64,000 nucleotides of DNA from Notamacropus eugenii (GCF_028372415.1 NC_092875.1:339815123-339879122), one strand, 5' to 3'; positions 44,256-56,270 are shown, counted from the first letter of the stretch. The notes: a model not told the origin generated them from the sequence alone. Translations and numbers: made by a program.

Positions 44256-45889
44256 ATTCCAGTTCAGCATTTTGTACTATTGTTTGTTGTCTCCATTCCC
44301 CAGGATGCCTCAGTTCTGAATTGGTTACCTGGTCCATCTGGGGTGGGGTGGGGGGAAGGAGGAGGATTCTCTCCCCTGAGATTTCCAGTAGTTGTTTTTC
44401 TCCACCCACTTCTTGCACATGGGTCACTTTCTACTCCTTCTCATTGGAAAATACAATTTACAGCTCCGACCTTACCCTGGTGTCTCTGAAATACACGTGT
44501 CTCTTTTCTTTTTTAGTATATTTGTGAGAATTTTCATTATTCGACGTTGTAGGGAAAATAAGGATTAAAATAAAATCAATTGAAGATGTTTTATATATTT
44601 TTAAAAAAACCATTATGGTATAGATGTTCTTGGTCTTCATGGAAATGCCCATTGGTTTGGGCTTATTGGTTCTTAGTCTTTTTAACTGACCCATTCCTTA
44701 GGGGCGCGAAGAGCCATTCTTATCCAAGGCTTCCTTTACTATCTGATATTCCATTGGGCCCATAGGATTTGCCTACATCTCAGAGGGTCTCCAGACACTT
44801 TAAGAATCCCCTCACCTGAAGGCATTTCCTCACAGGTGGGGTTTTCAGCGTTAGGGATGGAGATCCAAGGGCCAGGGATAGGGACAGAGTAAGGGAATAA
44901 AGGACTGAGTTTTTTGTAGGGGAGGCTGAATACTGATGATGAGGCCTGAGTACCAAAAACCAAGATAAAGACCTCAATGTCCAGAATGGAGATTATACAT
45001 TAAGGAGAAATGCAAAGGATAGAGACAGGGGCCAGGTGTGAAGAATTCAGGGAAAAGGTTAAGAACAGAAGCTAAGGATTTTGGTAGGGGCTTCCAGTCA
45101 GGGATCAGGTCTCTATGTGAGGAATAAAACTAAGGATTAAAAATATGGGCTAAGGGTCAGGATGGGTGTTCAATGTTAGATATAGGGACTTAGAATGGGG
45201 GCTCCTTCTTTGAGGGGAGATAAGAAGTTAGTTAAGGCTTTAAAAAAAGGGCAAAAAGCAATCAGGTCTATCTCCTCAACACTATACAAGGTACAATTTG
45301 GTGGTTTTTGTATCTCACAGGCCTAACACAGAGTCTGACAGTTAGTAGGTTATTGGAGAAGTAGATTGAAACTCAGTACTTGGAAACTTAAAGACTTTCT
45401 GAATGGGAATCAATGGAACAGCTTGAATTTCTCAAGTATTATCTTTTTGATTAAAAAAAAAAAAAGAAAATAGCTATTTTTTTTTTAAAAAGTACAGAAA
45501 AACCAAAGGTGACTTTAGGTGTATGAGTGTCTGGTATATTGTACGTTGGGTAATTTTGTGCATGGTTATTTGATTGCATGGTTCTATTATATTGTGTGTA
45601 CATGCACACAGAGAGGTGAGAGTCAAACAGCTACTAATTTGACCTCTCAAGAAAGACCTGCACCTGCCTCTCCTAGCCTCCATCAATACCATAAGCTCAA
45701 GCTCTCCCAGGGAAGAAGCCATTTTTTACCCTGATCTCCTCCATCCAGGCAGGGAAAAGGGGCAGGTGCTTGGGTAAAAAAAATTAAACAGACAAAAAGT
45801 AACACTGGGGCAGGATCTTGTTTAGGATGCACTTGTATGAGGGAGACTCACAAGTTTCTAGAAACACTTCTCAGAGGCTAATGGAACAT

Positions 45890-46085
45890 CCTATTTAATC
45901 TGCCCAGTTCTGTCCCTTGTTATTTGGGCAAGTCATTTAACCTTTATGAAGCTCAGCTTTTATATCTATAAAATGGGGATAATGAAACCAGTGCTTCCTA
46001 GTTCACAGTGTTGTAGTGAGGATTCAATGAAATACTGGATGTGAATACTCTGGGAAATTCCATAAAAGTTCTATAAAAATCACAT
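45890..46085 (+). mobile_element. MIR-type SINE
   Basis: GGGCAAGTCATTTAACCTTT, CTATAAAATGGGGATAATG and GTTGTAGTGAGGATTCAATG. Confidence 0.75.
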
Positions 46086-46334
46086 TGAAATCAGCATTGG
46101 AAGAGAGCTTAAAGGGTGTAAAGTTTAACCTGTACCTGACCCAGAATCTGCACCTTACACAACCCCTAACTAAGGGGTCATCCAGCCTGTGTTTGGAGAC
46201 TTCTAATGAAAAGAGAATCAGTCCTGCTTTTGGACAACCCTGATTGTTAGGAACATTTTCAAGGAAGGTAAGGAAGATTAGGATGGTATCTTGAGCCTAA
46301 ATCTGTCCCTCTACAAGTTCTATCTATTGCTCCT

Positions 46335-46545
46335 AATTTTGATAAGGGAAAAAACCTTAGAATTGGAGAAGCCTTAGAGGCCTCTAGTTTCAACTCCCAG
46401 CCCAAGTTAAACCCTTTATCATCTCCACAAATGAGGAAATTGAGCTTCAGTGAGGTAAAATAACTTGCCAAAGGTCACACAGGTTAATAAGTACAAGAGT
46501 CAGAATTCCTACCCTGCTCTAATTCCTAATTCATCTTCCTTCCCA
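46335..46545 (+). mobile_element. MIR-type SINE
   Basis: CACAAATGAGGAAATTGAGC, then AACTTGCCAAAGGTCACACA. Confidence 0.7.
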
Positions 46546-46599
46546 CTATACATGGTACCAGCTGTACTCTAGTACTCTAAGAATTCTCTATTGCTGATA

Positions 46600-46710
46600 T
46601 ACAGACATAGACATGGATATAGATGAGGGCATACATAAACGTAGATATAGACAGACATAGACATAGATGTAGGCATAGATATAGACATAGATACAGACAT
46701 AGGCACAAAC
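46600..46710. repeat. Degenerate (GACATA)n array
   Basis: About 18 six-base units of GACATA/GATATA type. Confidence 0.85.
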
Positions 46711-46859
46711 ATGAAATAATGGGCCTGTTTTAACCCCATCCCACCCCCACTCCCATAGATATTCATTTTTATGGAAATGCATATGAGATATAACCAGACC
46801 TTTGATTACATGAGCATAAGAACTCCCAAAGGAACTTACTCTACCAACACAGAATAACA

Positions 46860-47010
46860 CCTTCTCTACAAGTCTTAGGGACTTGCCCAAAGTACTGAGA
46901 GGTTAATTACCATATCCACTGTCACATAACCCGTACAGGTCAAAGGCAAGACTTGAACCCAAGTCTTCCTCTAATTGAGTCCAGCTAGATATCCATTGTG
47001 TCACAATGTC
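46860..47010 (+). mobile_element. MIR-type SINE fragment
   Basis: GGACTTGCCCAAAGTACTG and CAAGACTTGAACCCAAGTC. Confidence 0.6.
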
Positions 47011-47103
47011 TCTTAGATAGGTAAATATCAACAGTAAATAAATAGACAGAAAATAGGTAAAACAACTAGTGTTTATTTCTAAGTTCAAAGTTAATATACA
47101 TAC

Positions 47104-47145
47104 ATACGTGGATGTGGATGTGGAAGTGGATGTGGATGTGGATGT
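47104..47145. repeat. (GTGGAT)n array
   Basis: Six to seven hexamers with one GTGGAA variant. Confidence 0.9.
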
Positions 47146-47276
47146 AAAAACTTGACACTAAGAAATAAACCCAAGCTTACTTGTGGTTTGGGATTTGTAA
47201 GAGAAACATAAAGTTAAGTAGAATCCAGGTGTCTAGATGTCCTTTCTACTATGTCATAACAGCTTATCTCCATGCA

Positions 47277-47400
47277 GGTGAATCAATCAGTGAGCTAGCA
47301 TTTAAGTGCCTCCTCTATACCAGGCACTTGTACTAGGCCCTGGGGATTTAACAAAGACAAAGAATAATACAGTCTCTCCTCTCATAGAGCCAGGACTTGT
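47277..47400 (+). mobile_element. MIR3-type fragment
   Basis: GTGAATCAATCAGTGAGC and CTCTATACCAGGCACTTGTA. A second one lies at 47630-47760 (CAACAAACATGTATTAAACA). Confidence 0.65.
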
Positions 47401-47629
47401 TGGCCATAAGTCAGCCAAAGAGATTCCCCAAGTGTATGTCCACATACAGCAGAGGAGCTGGGGAGAGAAGGCAGGGGTTAATGGAGGGATGGGAGAGGAA
47501 GGGGAGCATTAAAGGGGTAAGGGGAGTACAGACAGAATCAAGACCAAATCAGGGAAATCAGAAGACAGACCAAAAGGAGAGTCCACTTGATGTAAAAAGC
47601 CCACAACAAACATTTTTTAATATTCAGTC

Positions 47630-47760
47630 CATTCATCCTTCCACTCAACAAACATGTATTAAACACCATCTGTACATGGAGCTCTGTGCCAGGTTATTGG
47701 GGATACAAAATTTAGATAAGATCCATTCTCTGCCCTTGTGAAACTTATACTCCACTAAAG
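47630..47760 (+). mobile_element. MIR3-type fragment
   Basis: AACATGTATTAAACACCATC, CTCTGTGCCAGGTTATTGGG and TTGTGAAACTTATACTCCAC. Confidence 0.65.
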
Positions 47761-47811
47761 GAAGCTTAGTTAGTTGAGAAATCTAGAATAAGTGTTAACA
47801 TTTTTTATGCC

Positions 47812-47958
47812 ATTCTGGTGAAGTCTATGGACCCCTTCTCAGAACAATGCTTTTAAATGCATAAAACATAAAAGACTACAAAGGAAACCAATTACGTGGG
47901 AATATAGTTATCAAAATACTAAAATAAAAGTTCATGAATCTTAGGTTAAGAACCCCTA
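47812..47958 (-). mobile_element. hAT-like non-autonomous element, copy 4 (one end missing)
   Basis: On the minus strand it starts TAGGGGTTCTTAACCTAAG and runs through TTTATGCATTTAAAAGC to GAGAAGGGGTCCATAGAC, then stops before the second end. Cleanest terminal sequence of the four copies. Confidence 0.7.
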
Positions 47959-47962
47959 GTTA

Positions 47963-48178
47963 GAGGCAGTGTGGTATAGGGGATGGGCTGCTGGACTCAG
48001 AGTCAAGAAGATCTAACTTCACATCCTACCTCAGACACTTAATAGCTGTGTGACCCTATACAAGTTAATCAGCCTCTCTGGGACTCAGTTTTCTCATCTG
48101 AGAAAGGGGAGGGAGGAACTGGATTTGATGGCCTCTACAAGCCCTTCCAGCCCTAATGCTTTGATCCTATGATCTGTA
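47963..48178 (+). mobile_element. tRNA-derived SINE
   Basis: GAGGCAGTGTGGTATAGGGG head, CTTAATAGCTGTGTGACCCT and CTTCCAGCCCTAATGCTTTG. Confidence 0.8.
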
Positions 48179-48299
48179 TGTGACTTATAAACTAAGATGT
48201 TTGGGGCTTACCCCACCCTCTAACAGTGTTATTTCACTTTCTCATTCTCCTAATGGGAGATCCATAAATAGCACCAGAGAGCACCTCTGGCAACGGGAC

Positions 48300-48405
48300 T
48301 TGGGCATGACTCAGAGAATCACAGACTCACAGATTAAGAGCTAGAAGAGACCTTAGAAGTTATTTAGGCCAACACTTTCATTTCACGGGTTAGGAAACTG
48401 AGCCT
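48300..48405 (+). mobile_element. MIR-type fragment
   Basis: GAGCTAGAAGAGACCTTAGA and GGGTTAGGAAACTGAGCC. Confidence 0.65.
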
Positions 48406-48844
48406 CCTATTTTCCCTCACTCTTGTTCCCATCTTTGCCTTTAATTCCTCTCCCTGAAAAGTGGCTTGACTAAGAGATTTGTGATCCACAAATTGAGAGA
48501 GATACATGAGGGCAAGAGCCACTCAGGAAACAACAGAAAAAGACAAAACAAAAAGCTTTTGACATGTTTCCTAGGGTTCCTTACCTTGAGATTTCTCTTC
48601 CCCTCCAGCCCCCAGGACTCCAGAATTACCTGGGACTATTCCCTTAGGTCTAAGACAAATTAGCTTTGTTTGCCTGTTGTAAAGAGCTTCACCAAGTACC
48701 TAATAAAATGCACAGAAACTGATGGTTCCCTTGTTCTATTCTCAATGTGCTCTCTCATAGTTCCATTGGGTTTAAAAAGGAGCCGTTCCCCCCATTCCTA
48801 TTTACTATCTGAATCCAGTCCCACATCATATACATCTCACATTT

Positions 48845-49030
48845 TAGAGCATTTTAAAGTTTATGAAGCATTTTGCTCACAACATCACATCCCTTCAAAA
48901 TAGGAAGTACAAGATTCCTTTGCCCAGGTTACAGGTGAGTAAACTGAGGCCTTGAGAGATTAAATGACTTGTTCATAATTACAAAGCTAGCTAGTTGTTA
49001 GGACTAGAGTGAACCTATGATCTGGTAAAA
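48845..49030 (+). mobile_element. MIR-type SINE
   Basis: AGAGCATTTTAAAGTTTATG, GGTGAGTAAACTGAGGCCTT and ACAAAGCTAGCTAGTTG. Confidence 0.7.
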
Positions 49031-49169
49031 GCCTCTCTTCTCTCCTTCTCTTCCTACTGTATTCAGGTCTAGTGTCAGCACCCATCCCTCTGGCCATTAG
49101 CCAGTAATCTCTTTCAACCAGGCTTACTCATGACCTTTTCCAGTCAGGGTCAACCAATACTAAACTATC

Positions 49170-49430
49170 CTCAACAGCTAACATTTATCTCTGGCTTTAA
49201 AGTTTACAAAGCACTTTGCCTACATTAAGTCATTTGATCCTCAACCAACCCTAGGAGGAAGGTACTATTATTATCCCCATTTTACAGATTAAGAAACCAA
49301 GGATGAGAGAGATTAAGGGACTTGCCCAGAGGTCACAGAGCTGTCACAGTCACAGAGTGACTGAAGCAAGATTGGAAATTAGGTCTTCCTATCTTCAAGT
49401 CTACCTTATCCACTATGCCTTCCCATTTCA
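49170..49430 (+). mobile_element. MIR-type SINE
   Basis: CTAACATTTATCTCTGGC, CTATTATTATCCCCATTTTA and GGACTTGCCCAGAGGTCACA. Confidence 0.8.
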
Positions 49431-49689
49431 AAATCCCTAGCCCAATACTGGACGTTCCATTGTCCAGTGTCCTATCATAAGGGGTGCTGCTAAGTCTCCT
49501 ATTAGTAATAGAGCTGAGATGATGGACATATCATGAGACCAGTGGATGGAATGCCCCCACCTTATCCAGTCTAGAGTGCCAGATCTGACAAGCACCTAGG
49601 TAGCTTTTTGACAGTTCATCCTTAACATTTAACATCCCCCAATCTTTACTAACGCCTTACAATACAACAATCCCATCAAATGCTGCTTA

Positions 49690-49800
49690 CAAGTTACATT
49701 TTCATCATAGGCAACGGTTTTGCCCGGGCAAGATGTTGTTCTTAGCCCGGTACGTTGGCTTTTTAATGTTTGAAAATTGGAACTGACCTGAGCAACTTTG
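49690..49800. promoter_or_regulatory. Small CpG-bearing island with inverted GC words
   Basis: CCGGGC (49724-49729) and GCCCGG (49745-49750) form an inverted pair 15 bp apart, beside GGCAACGGTTTTG and TACGTTGGC. CpGs are otherwise rare here. Confidence 0.25.
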
Positions 49801-49919
49801 ATAGCTCTGCTGCTCAGTGATTCTAAGATCCAGTGCCTGGGGCAGGGTCAGAAATGGATATTTACCAACAATTGGCATCGGCAAAAATATTTTGGACCTT
49901 GTACTGGCCCCAAGGAAAA

Positions 49920-50300
49920 TAATGATGCCATCTTATGTTAAAGCTGGAAAAGACCTTAGAGGTCATTGCCCTCTTCATTTCCCAGAGGAAGAAACAGAGG
50001 CATAGGAAAAAGTGACTTTCCATGTCTCCCCACTGTGGTTTTACAATACCAGTAACGCTTTAAGCAGTTTCTACCCAAAGTAGAGATAATGTGGTAGTAG
50101 AAGCCCAGTTGTGGAATCAGAAAGACCTGGATGAAAGTCCTGCTTCTGACCCATACTAACTATGTCACTCTGCACAAGTCACTGAAACTCTCAAGGACCC
50201 CAGGCAATGATAAATTAGAGAAGTTGACAATGAACATTGGTGGAGGGAGTTTCCATATAGGGAGCTCCTCAACCTAAAGATATCACAGGTCTGGAGAGAA
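49920..50300 (+). mobile_element. MIR fragment followed by marsupial SINE
   Basis: 49930-50035 reads GCTGGAAAAGACCTTAGAGG. 50080-50300 has GATAATGTGGTAGTAGAAGC, GACCCCAGGCAATGATAAAT and a GATATCACAGGTCTGG end, as in the copy at 25815. Confidence 0.65.
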
Positions 50301-50851
50301 GAAGAAAAAACAAAACAAAACAAAAAGAAAGTTCTATGTAAATCTTTGTCTTTAAATTTAAGAGATTATTTTTTTATTGGGGGGGCAGGAAGAGAAAGGA
50401 TGTAGTTGATAACTCACATTCTTTCCACACGTAGTTTGCACACAATCACTTTCTTCAAAATAATCACTTCACTCATAAGTGCCAGAGTTAAGATCTAAAC
50501 CTAGTCTCCTGACTCTTCTTTTCACTGTACCTAGAAGCTTCTGCCATTTTTTCAAGAGTTGAAGGTCAGATTTCCCACTCAGTTCACAAGGAGTTGGACT
50601 TTAGAAAGACTTTATTTCAAGGCCACAGACAGGTCAGGAAAATTAGTTTTTACCAACAAGGCCCCAGAGTTGGGGACTGGGAAAAGAAGAGGGCTCACAC
50701 CATCCACTCCCATTCATTTTCTTCTGTTTGCTGGGTAAAGGAGGAAGACAACCAGGCTAGTGTAACAGAAGGGCCCAAGTGAACATAATCCATATGACAC
50801 ACTCACAGTGCACTTGCATACACACACATATATGCACATGCACATACAGAT

Positions 50852-50879
50852 GCACACACACACACACACACACACACAC
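50852..50879. repeat. (CA)n microsatellite
   Basis: Fourteen units; a second run of eleven units lies at 51179-51200. Confidence 0.95.
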
Positions 50880-51939
50880 TGCCAGGAAAGTAGGGAGAAC
50901 AGGATACTTCAGGAATTAGAGATAGAAGAGAATGCTGCTCAGTCTTATGTGTTCCCTTCCTCTAATCCAATGGGGCATTGTGCTCATCTTGAAGGGAATG
51001 TCACCATGGTTTTTAAGGGAGTCATAGAATAGGAAGAGAAATGAGTTATTTGGCCCAGTGTACTCATTTAAATTGTACCAGTCAAGCTTGTTTCCAATTT
51101 TCTTTCCCTAAAGAGGGCTGCTTCATGAGCATCGACATATATGTGCACAAACACTTCATACATAGATGCACATGTGTACACACACACACACACACACACA
51201 TTCCCACACAACTACAAACAAGTCCTAAGAGTAGGATTCTTCATAAGGGCTTGGAAGAAGGAAAATCTGTCTATAGGAAAGGCCTTGACCTTGCAGAGCA
51301 AGAAGGAGGAAGGACTGAGGCTGAGTGAAATGGGGAGTTAGGGAAGAATTTCAGTATTAAGAAATAGAAGAGGAGAAGAGGAAAGGGTGGAGGTATGGTT
51401 GAGCTAGAGGCAGGGAAGGTAGAAGGTAGGGTGAAGGCAAGACAAAGAAGAGGCTTGTCAAGGAAGAAAGGCCTGAGGGAAAGAGAGGGAGCAAGTCCAA
51501 ATGAGTCTTCCTCTACCTTAAAATGGTTTAGGCCCTGAACAGGAGATCCCAGCCCAGTCAGTTCCCCTACAGTAGTGCTGGGCTCCACTCATTGTGGTTA
51601 ATGATCCAGAGTGTGTCCATGCTACAGACTCATTAGGCCCACACCCAGTAATCACTAGCAGGAATTGTGTATATTAGGTAACTCAATGGTCAAAGAGCCA
51701 TAATTATGAGCAGGATCTGGGAGGATCAATGACTCTCCCACCTCCAAAATCCATCCATTTGCCAAGAATGAAAACAACTAGAAACTGGAAGGGGGGCAAG
51801 GAAAGGCAGATGATGACATAATTCCCCTAATTTGGAATTTCATATCACAAGAAATCCTTCTTTCATACCCCCTACCATAGCTAGACTCTCCAGCCCATCC
51901 TCCAGTACAAATCTAGGGATCATCATGATTACAATCTAT

Positions 51940-52300
51940 GCAGAGAGGCAGGATGTTGTAATGAAAAGAGTGGTAGATTTGTATTCCAAAGACCTGAGTT
52001 CAATTCCTATATCCACTACTTACTAAGCTGGGTGACCTTGCCCAAGTCATTGTCCTCAGTTTCCCAATCTGTAAAATGAAGGGCTTGGCCATTGGTGATT
52101 TCCAAGGGACTCTTCCAATTAACTAAAGTCTATGATCCTACCTCAGGCATAGCTTCTTCTACTTTCCAAATTATTTCATGTCATTTTTAAATTTGATCCC
52201 AATAAGTCTCCTGGGAGATTTTACAGGTGGGACAATTAAGGGCTAGAGATGTTAAATGATTTGGGCAAGATCATTTAACAAGTTACTAATGTGTGAAATT
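51940..52300 (+). mobile_element. tRNA-derived SINE followed by a MIR fragment
   Basis: 51940-52140 has GAGAGGCAGGATGTTGTAAT and GAGTTCAATTCCTATATCCA. 52145-52300 has the MIR words GACAATTAAGGGCTAGAG and CAAGATCATTTAACAAG. Confidence 0.7.
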
Positions 52301-52309
52301 TTATATTAC

Positions 52310-52556
52310 ATAAGGGGATAGAATGTTGGGCCGCGAATCAAGAAGACTCATCTTTCTGAGACCAAATTTGGTCTCATACACTTGTTAGTTGTATGACCCT
52401 GGGTAAGTCACTTAACCCTGTCTGCCTCAGTTTCCTCATCTGTGAAATGACCTGGAGAAGGAAACAGCAAACCACTTCAGTATCTTTGCCAAGAAAGCTC
52501 CAAACGGGGTCATAAAGAATCAGACAAACTGAAAAATTATTGAACAACAAAAACAA
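52310..52556 (+). mobile_element. Long-form marsupial SINE
   Basis: Same layout as 61470-61705: CTGGGTAAGTCACTTAACCC, CTGGAGAAGGAAACAGCAAA, CAGTATCTTTGCCAAGAAAG and a AACAACAAAAAC end. Confidence 0.8.
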
Positions 52557-53199
52557 ATTATATAATTACTATTCCATAGATATACGTGTTTATATGTAAA
52601 TTATGTATATATACATATATATGGACATATATGTGTGTGATATGGAGGAAGGGGTAGATAGAGAGATGGAGCAAAGACACAGAAAGAAATTCAATTTACT
52701 GAGTACAAGGTGCTTTGCTACTCCGGACTAAAACTCAGGGCTCCTGATTTCTGGTATAGGACTCAGTCCAGCATCTTTCAGTAAGCTTCCTCATTCTCTG
52801 TTGCCCTGGGTGGGGCTGAAAAGTACTGAGCAGTAATTTGGGAGCAGGGAAAGGGAAGGAAAAAAGAGTGGCCAGTCAGATGAGTAAATGCTTAGATGAG
52901 CTCTGAATATATAGCGGGAGCATCCTGGACTCTCATCACCTTATTCCTTCACTCTGGCTCCAGAGAGATCCTGGCATCACTGGCATTCATTTTAGCCAGA
53001 TCATATTATTTTAAATAATGAAGCCTCTCCCAAGTGTCTGTCCCTGTTGGATTTTGCATTAGTGGGGTTGTAGACTACAGCCCTGAACTCTCTTCTTCTC
53101 CACACTTCCTCTTATCCCACCAATGCTACTATTGTGCTCACAGAAAACACAATGGTGTCTTTTATCGTTTTAATATCAACTTGATATTAGCCTAAGTCA

Positions 53200-53395
53200 G
53201 CCTGGGTAGTATGGTGGAAATACCACTGGATTTGGAATTAGGAGACTAAAGTTTGAATCCTGCCTCAGATACTTATTAGCTGTGTGACTCGGGAAAGTCA
53301 TTTACACTCTCTGGACTTCACTTTACTCATCTGTAAAATGGGATGATAGGATTAGGGAACCTCTAAGACCTCTTCTCCCTCTAACAGTCTATGAA
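53200..53395 (+). mobile_element. tRNA-derived SINE
   Basis: GTAGTATGGTGGAAATACCA head, AAGTTTGAATCCTGCCTCAG B-box word and CATCTGTAAAATGGGATG. Confidence 0.8.
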
Positions 53396-53781
53396 TCAGG
53401 ATAACCAAATGTACCATTGGAATTGCTCTAAAATTAGAGGGGGCTGGGTTGTTGGGGAATTTTGATGCTACAGTTGATCCATTCTTGTTCGATCTGAACC
53501 ATGTTTCCTCTGTCCAGATAATAGGAAAGATATCATAGTTTGACACAAGACATTCTCTAGGATTAAATAAGAATTTCCCCAACACAACTCATCTCAACCC
53601 AGTCACCAGAAAAGAAGGGAAAGGAGATGTTTAGAATCAGGGGCATAATCCATGTCACGGAGGGAGATGCTCATGCCTGGGGGAAGGAGACAGGAAGGGA
53701 GGGAAGGAAAAAGGGAGGAAGGGAGGAGGGAGGCCCCAGTTGGAATCTGTCTCACACTCTCTCCTCCTTCACCCACTTCAG

Positions 53782-53925
53782 GGAGCTTCATCCAGCCTGG
53801 TCGTCAAGTTTGCAGACACGGACAAGGAGCGCACAATGAGGCGGATGCAGCAAATGGCAGGCCAGATGGGCATGTTCAACCCCATGGCCATCCAGTTCGG
53901 GGCATATGGAGCCTATGCACAGGCA
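53782..53925 (+). CDS. CELF4: CELF4 internal exon: end of RRM2 and start of the divergent linker
   Basis: This 144-bp exon (48 codons, phase 0-0) starts [20 protein letters not shown], which is the last beta strand of RRM2 and the basic tail typical of CELF proteins. It continues [18 protein letters not shown] and [10 protein letters not shown], the start of the linker between RRM2 and RRM3. The acceptor is TTCACCCACTTCAG behind a C/T-rich tract and the donor is [14 protein letters not shown] with GAYGAYAQA separates CELF4 from CELF3, CELF5 and CELF6 as I remember them. The Gln codon CAG at 53893-53895 sits where I recall Pro in human CELF4, a possible lineage substitution to check. Phase symmetry means it could be skipped without a frameshift, at the cost of the last RRM2 strand. 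Confidence 0.96.
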
Positions 53926-54419
53926 GTAAGTGTAGAAATGGCTCAGGGGCAGGAGAGGTGACAGCCAGGGTAGTAGTGGATAGGGGGAGTTACTAGGAGC
54001 TATCCTGCGCCCCCATGTCTAATTCTCTGGAGAAGAACCAGAGGGAAGAGGAGAAACAAGGGCCCTAACTTCAGGAAGCCCCTGCTCTGTTACTGGAATT
54101 GAAAGAGTTCATGATGGAGAAAGCCCTAGACTGATGGGAAAGATAGAGCTCCTGGTCCAGTGAGCTTCCAGTACTATTTTTTGGGGGGGGAGGGGTAAGG
54201 GAGTAAGGGGGAAGAAGACTGTCTTTGGAGAGTCCCTGGTTTGTCTGGGCAAACAAGAAAGTCACTCTCACTCTCAGGGAATCAAACAGGTAAAACAGTG
54301 CAAATAACTACAATGCAAACAGATTAATTAATTGAAGCTTTGAGAGATTGCCTAAAGAGGTGATTCAAGTGTTGTGGGGTTAATCAGGGCAAGACTCTTT
54401 AAGGAGGGACATTTAATCC

Positions 54420-54560
54420 AGTGATTCAATATAACATTTATTACGTCTACCAAGTGAGAAAGTATTTTGGTAGCTGCTGGGGATACATAGAGAAAAGACA
54501 AACAAACCAAGACAATCCCTGACCTGCCTTCAAGAAGCTTACATTCTTCTAGGAGCAACC
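54420..54560 (+). mobile_element. MIR3-type fragment
   Basis: ATAACATTTATTACGTCTAC and CCTTCAAGAAGCTTACATTC. Confidence 0.65.
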
Positions 54561-54819
54561 ATGCTGAAGAGGAAGAACATGGATTGGGGGAAAGTGGGGG
54601 GAGAGAATAATCCACACTGGGGAAGACATTTTTCCAGAATTCCATTCTCATGAGAATTACAACTTTGCCCAGAATGGTATACTAATTACCTCAGTTGGAA
54701 GAATGTATTAGGGAATCTAATGAGAAAGAAAACTGGAGAACCTGGAGGCTAGGTAGGTATATATAGATGGTGGGTGTCAAGGAAAACCTGTGGGCAGAAA
54801 CCTCATGAGGTTGGCAAGG

Positions 54820-55240
54820 CAGAGATTATTATCCCTATTTTACAGATGGGGAAACTGAAACTCAGAAAGATTTTTAGGATCATTGTGTTCATCCTTCATT
54901 TCTGAAGAGGACCATGACATCAGAGAAATGATCACATGACTTGCACTTGACTTTATTTTGAGTAAGGGAGGGCTGTACATGGTCACCAGCCTCACTTACT
55001 CCTCCTGAGCCATCTGGATCCAGTGACCAGATATTCATCAAGATGACTAAAAAAAAATTTTGTTTTTTTTAGGATCATAGATTTAGGTTTGGAAGAGACC
55101 TCAGAGGCCATTGAATCCAACTCTCTCATTTTACAATTGAGGAAACTGAGGTCCCAAAGGAGATTAAGTGACTTGCCCAAAGTCCCATGGCTAGAAAATG
55201 GTGAAGTAGGACTAGAACTCAGGACAAGAAAGAAAAATTA
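54820..55240 (+). mobile_element. MIR, SINE and MIR in series
   Basis: 54820-54875 (TTTTACAGATGGGGAAACTG) and 55068-55235 (GGAAGAGACCTCAGAGGCCA, CAATTGAGGAAACTGAGGTC) are MIR type. Between them 54885-55062 is the AGAGGACCATGACATCAG SINE with CCATCTGGATCCAGTGACC. Confidence 0.75.
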
Positions 55241-55799
55241 TCAGCCACTCCCAACAACCCCTTTTTATATCCTCTTCCTTTCTTGATATTAATGTTCCCT
55301 CTTATGTACCCAGGACCTCTCTCATTCTCTACCTAATCCCCTTCTAAACTCATTCACACCCAGGTACTGATGACTGATAAAACTAGGCATGTGACAGCCC
55401 CTTTTCCCATACTCCCATCCTAGGAAAATTCGTATTTTAATGAGTGGCAGTATCTTAACTCAAAGGAACACAGATATAACAGTGGAATATCAGGCCCCAT
55501 GACAGACTGTGAAGAAAACGTTTCTAGTTTCTTGGCCACCCTCTTATAACAGATAGTCAAATGTCTCCTCTGCTAATCAATAATAGAGACAGGTCAACTA
55601 GAAGGGTTGGGAGGGAGGAAGTCGATCAAATGGGGAAACATAGTTTTCTTGTTGTTGTTAATTAGAATGAGAAAAGTCAGCGTTAATTATTTCATTGTCC
55701 TTATGGCCAATTTTACTCAGGGTCTCTAGATTCTATTACCCTGCAGACATATAAAGAATTCCTTCTAACACTATCATGCCTCCAGAGAGGTCTTCTAGT

Positions 55800-55975
55800 A
55801 TCCTGCAAAGTTTACGAGGCTTAGAGGAAAGAGAGACTTGGGTTCTGGTACCACTTCTGACATTGAATAGCTTGTACCACCCTGGACAAATCATTTAATC
55901 TCCCTAAGTCTTAGTTTCCTCATCTGTGAAAATGGGGATAGTACTTTATAATGTCATAGAAATGTGAATAGCTAT
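55800..55975 (+). mobile_element. tRNA-derived SINE
   Basis: GAGACTTGGGTTCTGGTACC and CATCTGTGAAAATGGGG. Confidence 0.7.
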
Positions 55976-56109
55976 TATTATGTCAGATCCTAATTATAAC
56001 CCAATAATTCACAATATTGGAATATTGAGGAATAGAGCTGAAATTATCCAGGAGGGGAAAAATAGCTGTGTGACATAGCTCATCTTGTTACTAGATGACC
56101 TCAGTTTTC

Positions 56110-56270
56110 ATGTCACTGAGAATATAGAGACCAAAGGAGCCTTTGAGACCACCTATTCTACCTTCTCATTTTACAGATGGGGAAACTGAGACTCAGAATG
56201 GTCACAGTGAGGGTTACAGTCAGGAAACAGAAGATAGGCTATGAGACCTAATGTTCTTTCTAATGGACCA
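56110..56270 (+). mobile_element. MIR-type SINE
   Basis: CATTTTACAGATGGGGAAAC then GAGACTCAGAATGGTCACAG. Confidence 0.7.

Larger units (their letters stand above)
43454..53781 (+). other. CELF4: CELF4 intron of about 10.3 kb
   Basis: Phase-0 intron from GTGAGT to TTCAG. It is filled with MIR and SINE copies, one reversed hAT-like element, hexamer arrays at 46600-46710 and 47104-47145, and short CA runs. Unassigned parts are 44470-45880 (single-copy, with an A/T run at 45445-45490), 48400-48850 and 50880-51930 apart from the CA run near 51180. I see no exon in them. Confidence 0.9.

Noticed and set aside
53627-53996. Longer open frames overlapping the exon at 53782
   Set aside because: Other frames or read-through; only the frame giving [10 protein letters not shown] matches the family and obeys the splice sites.
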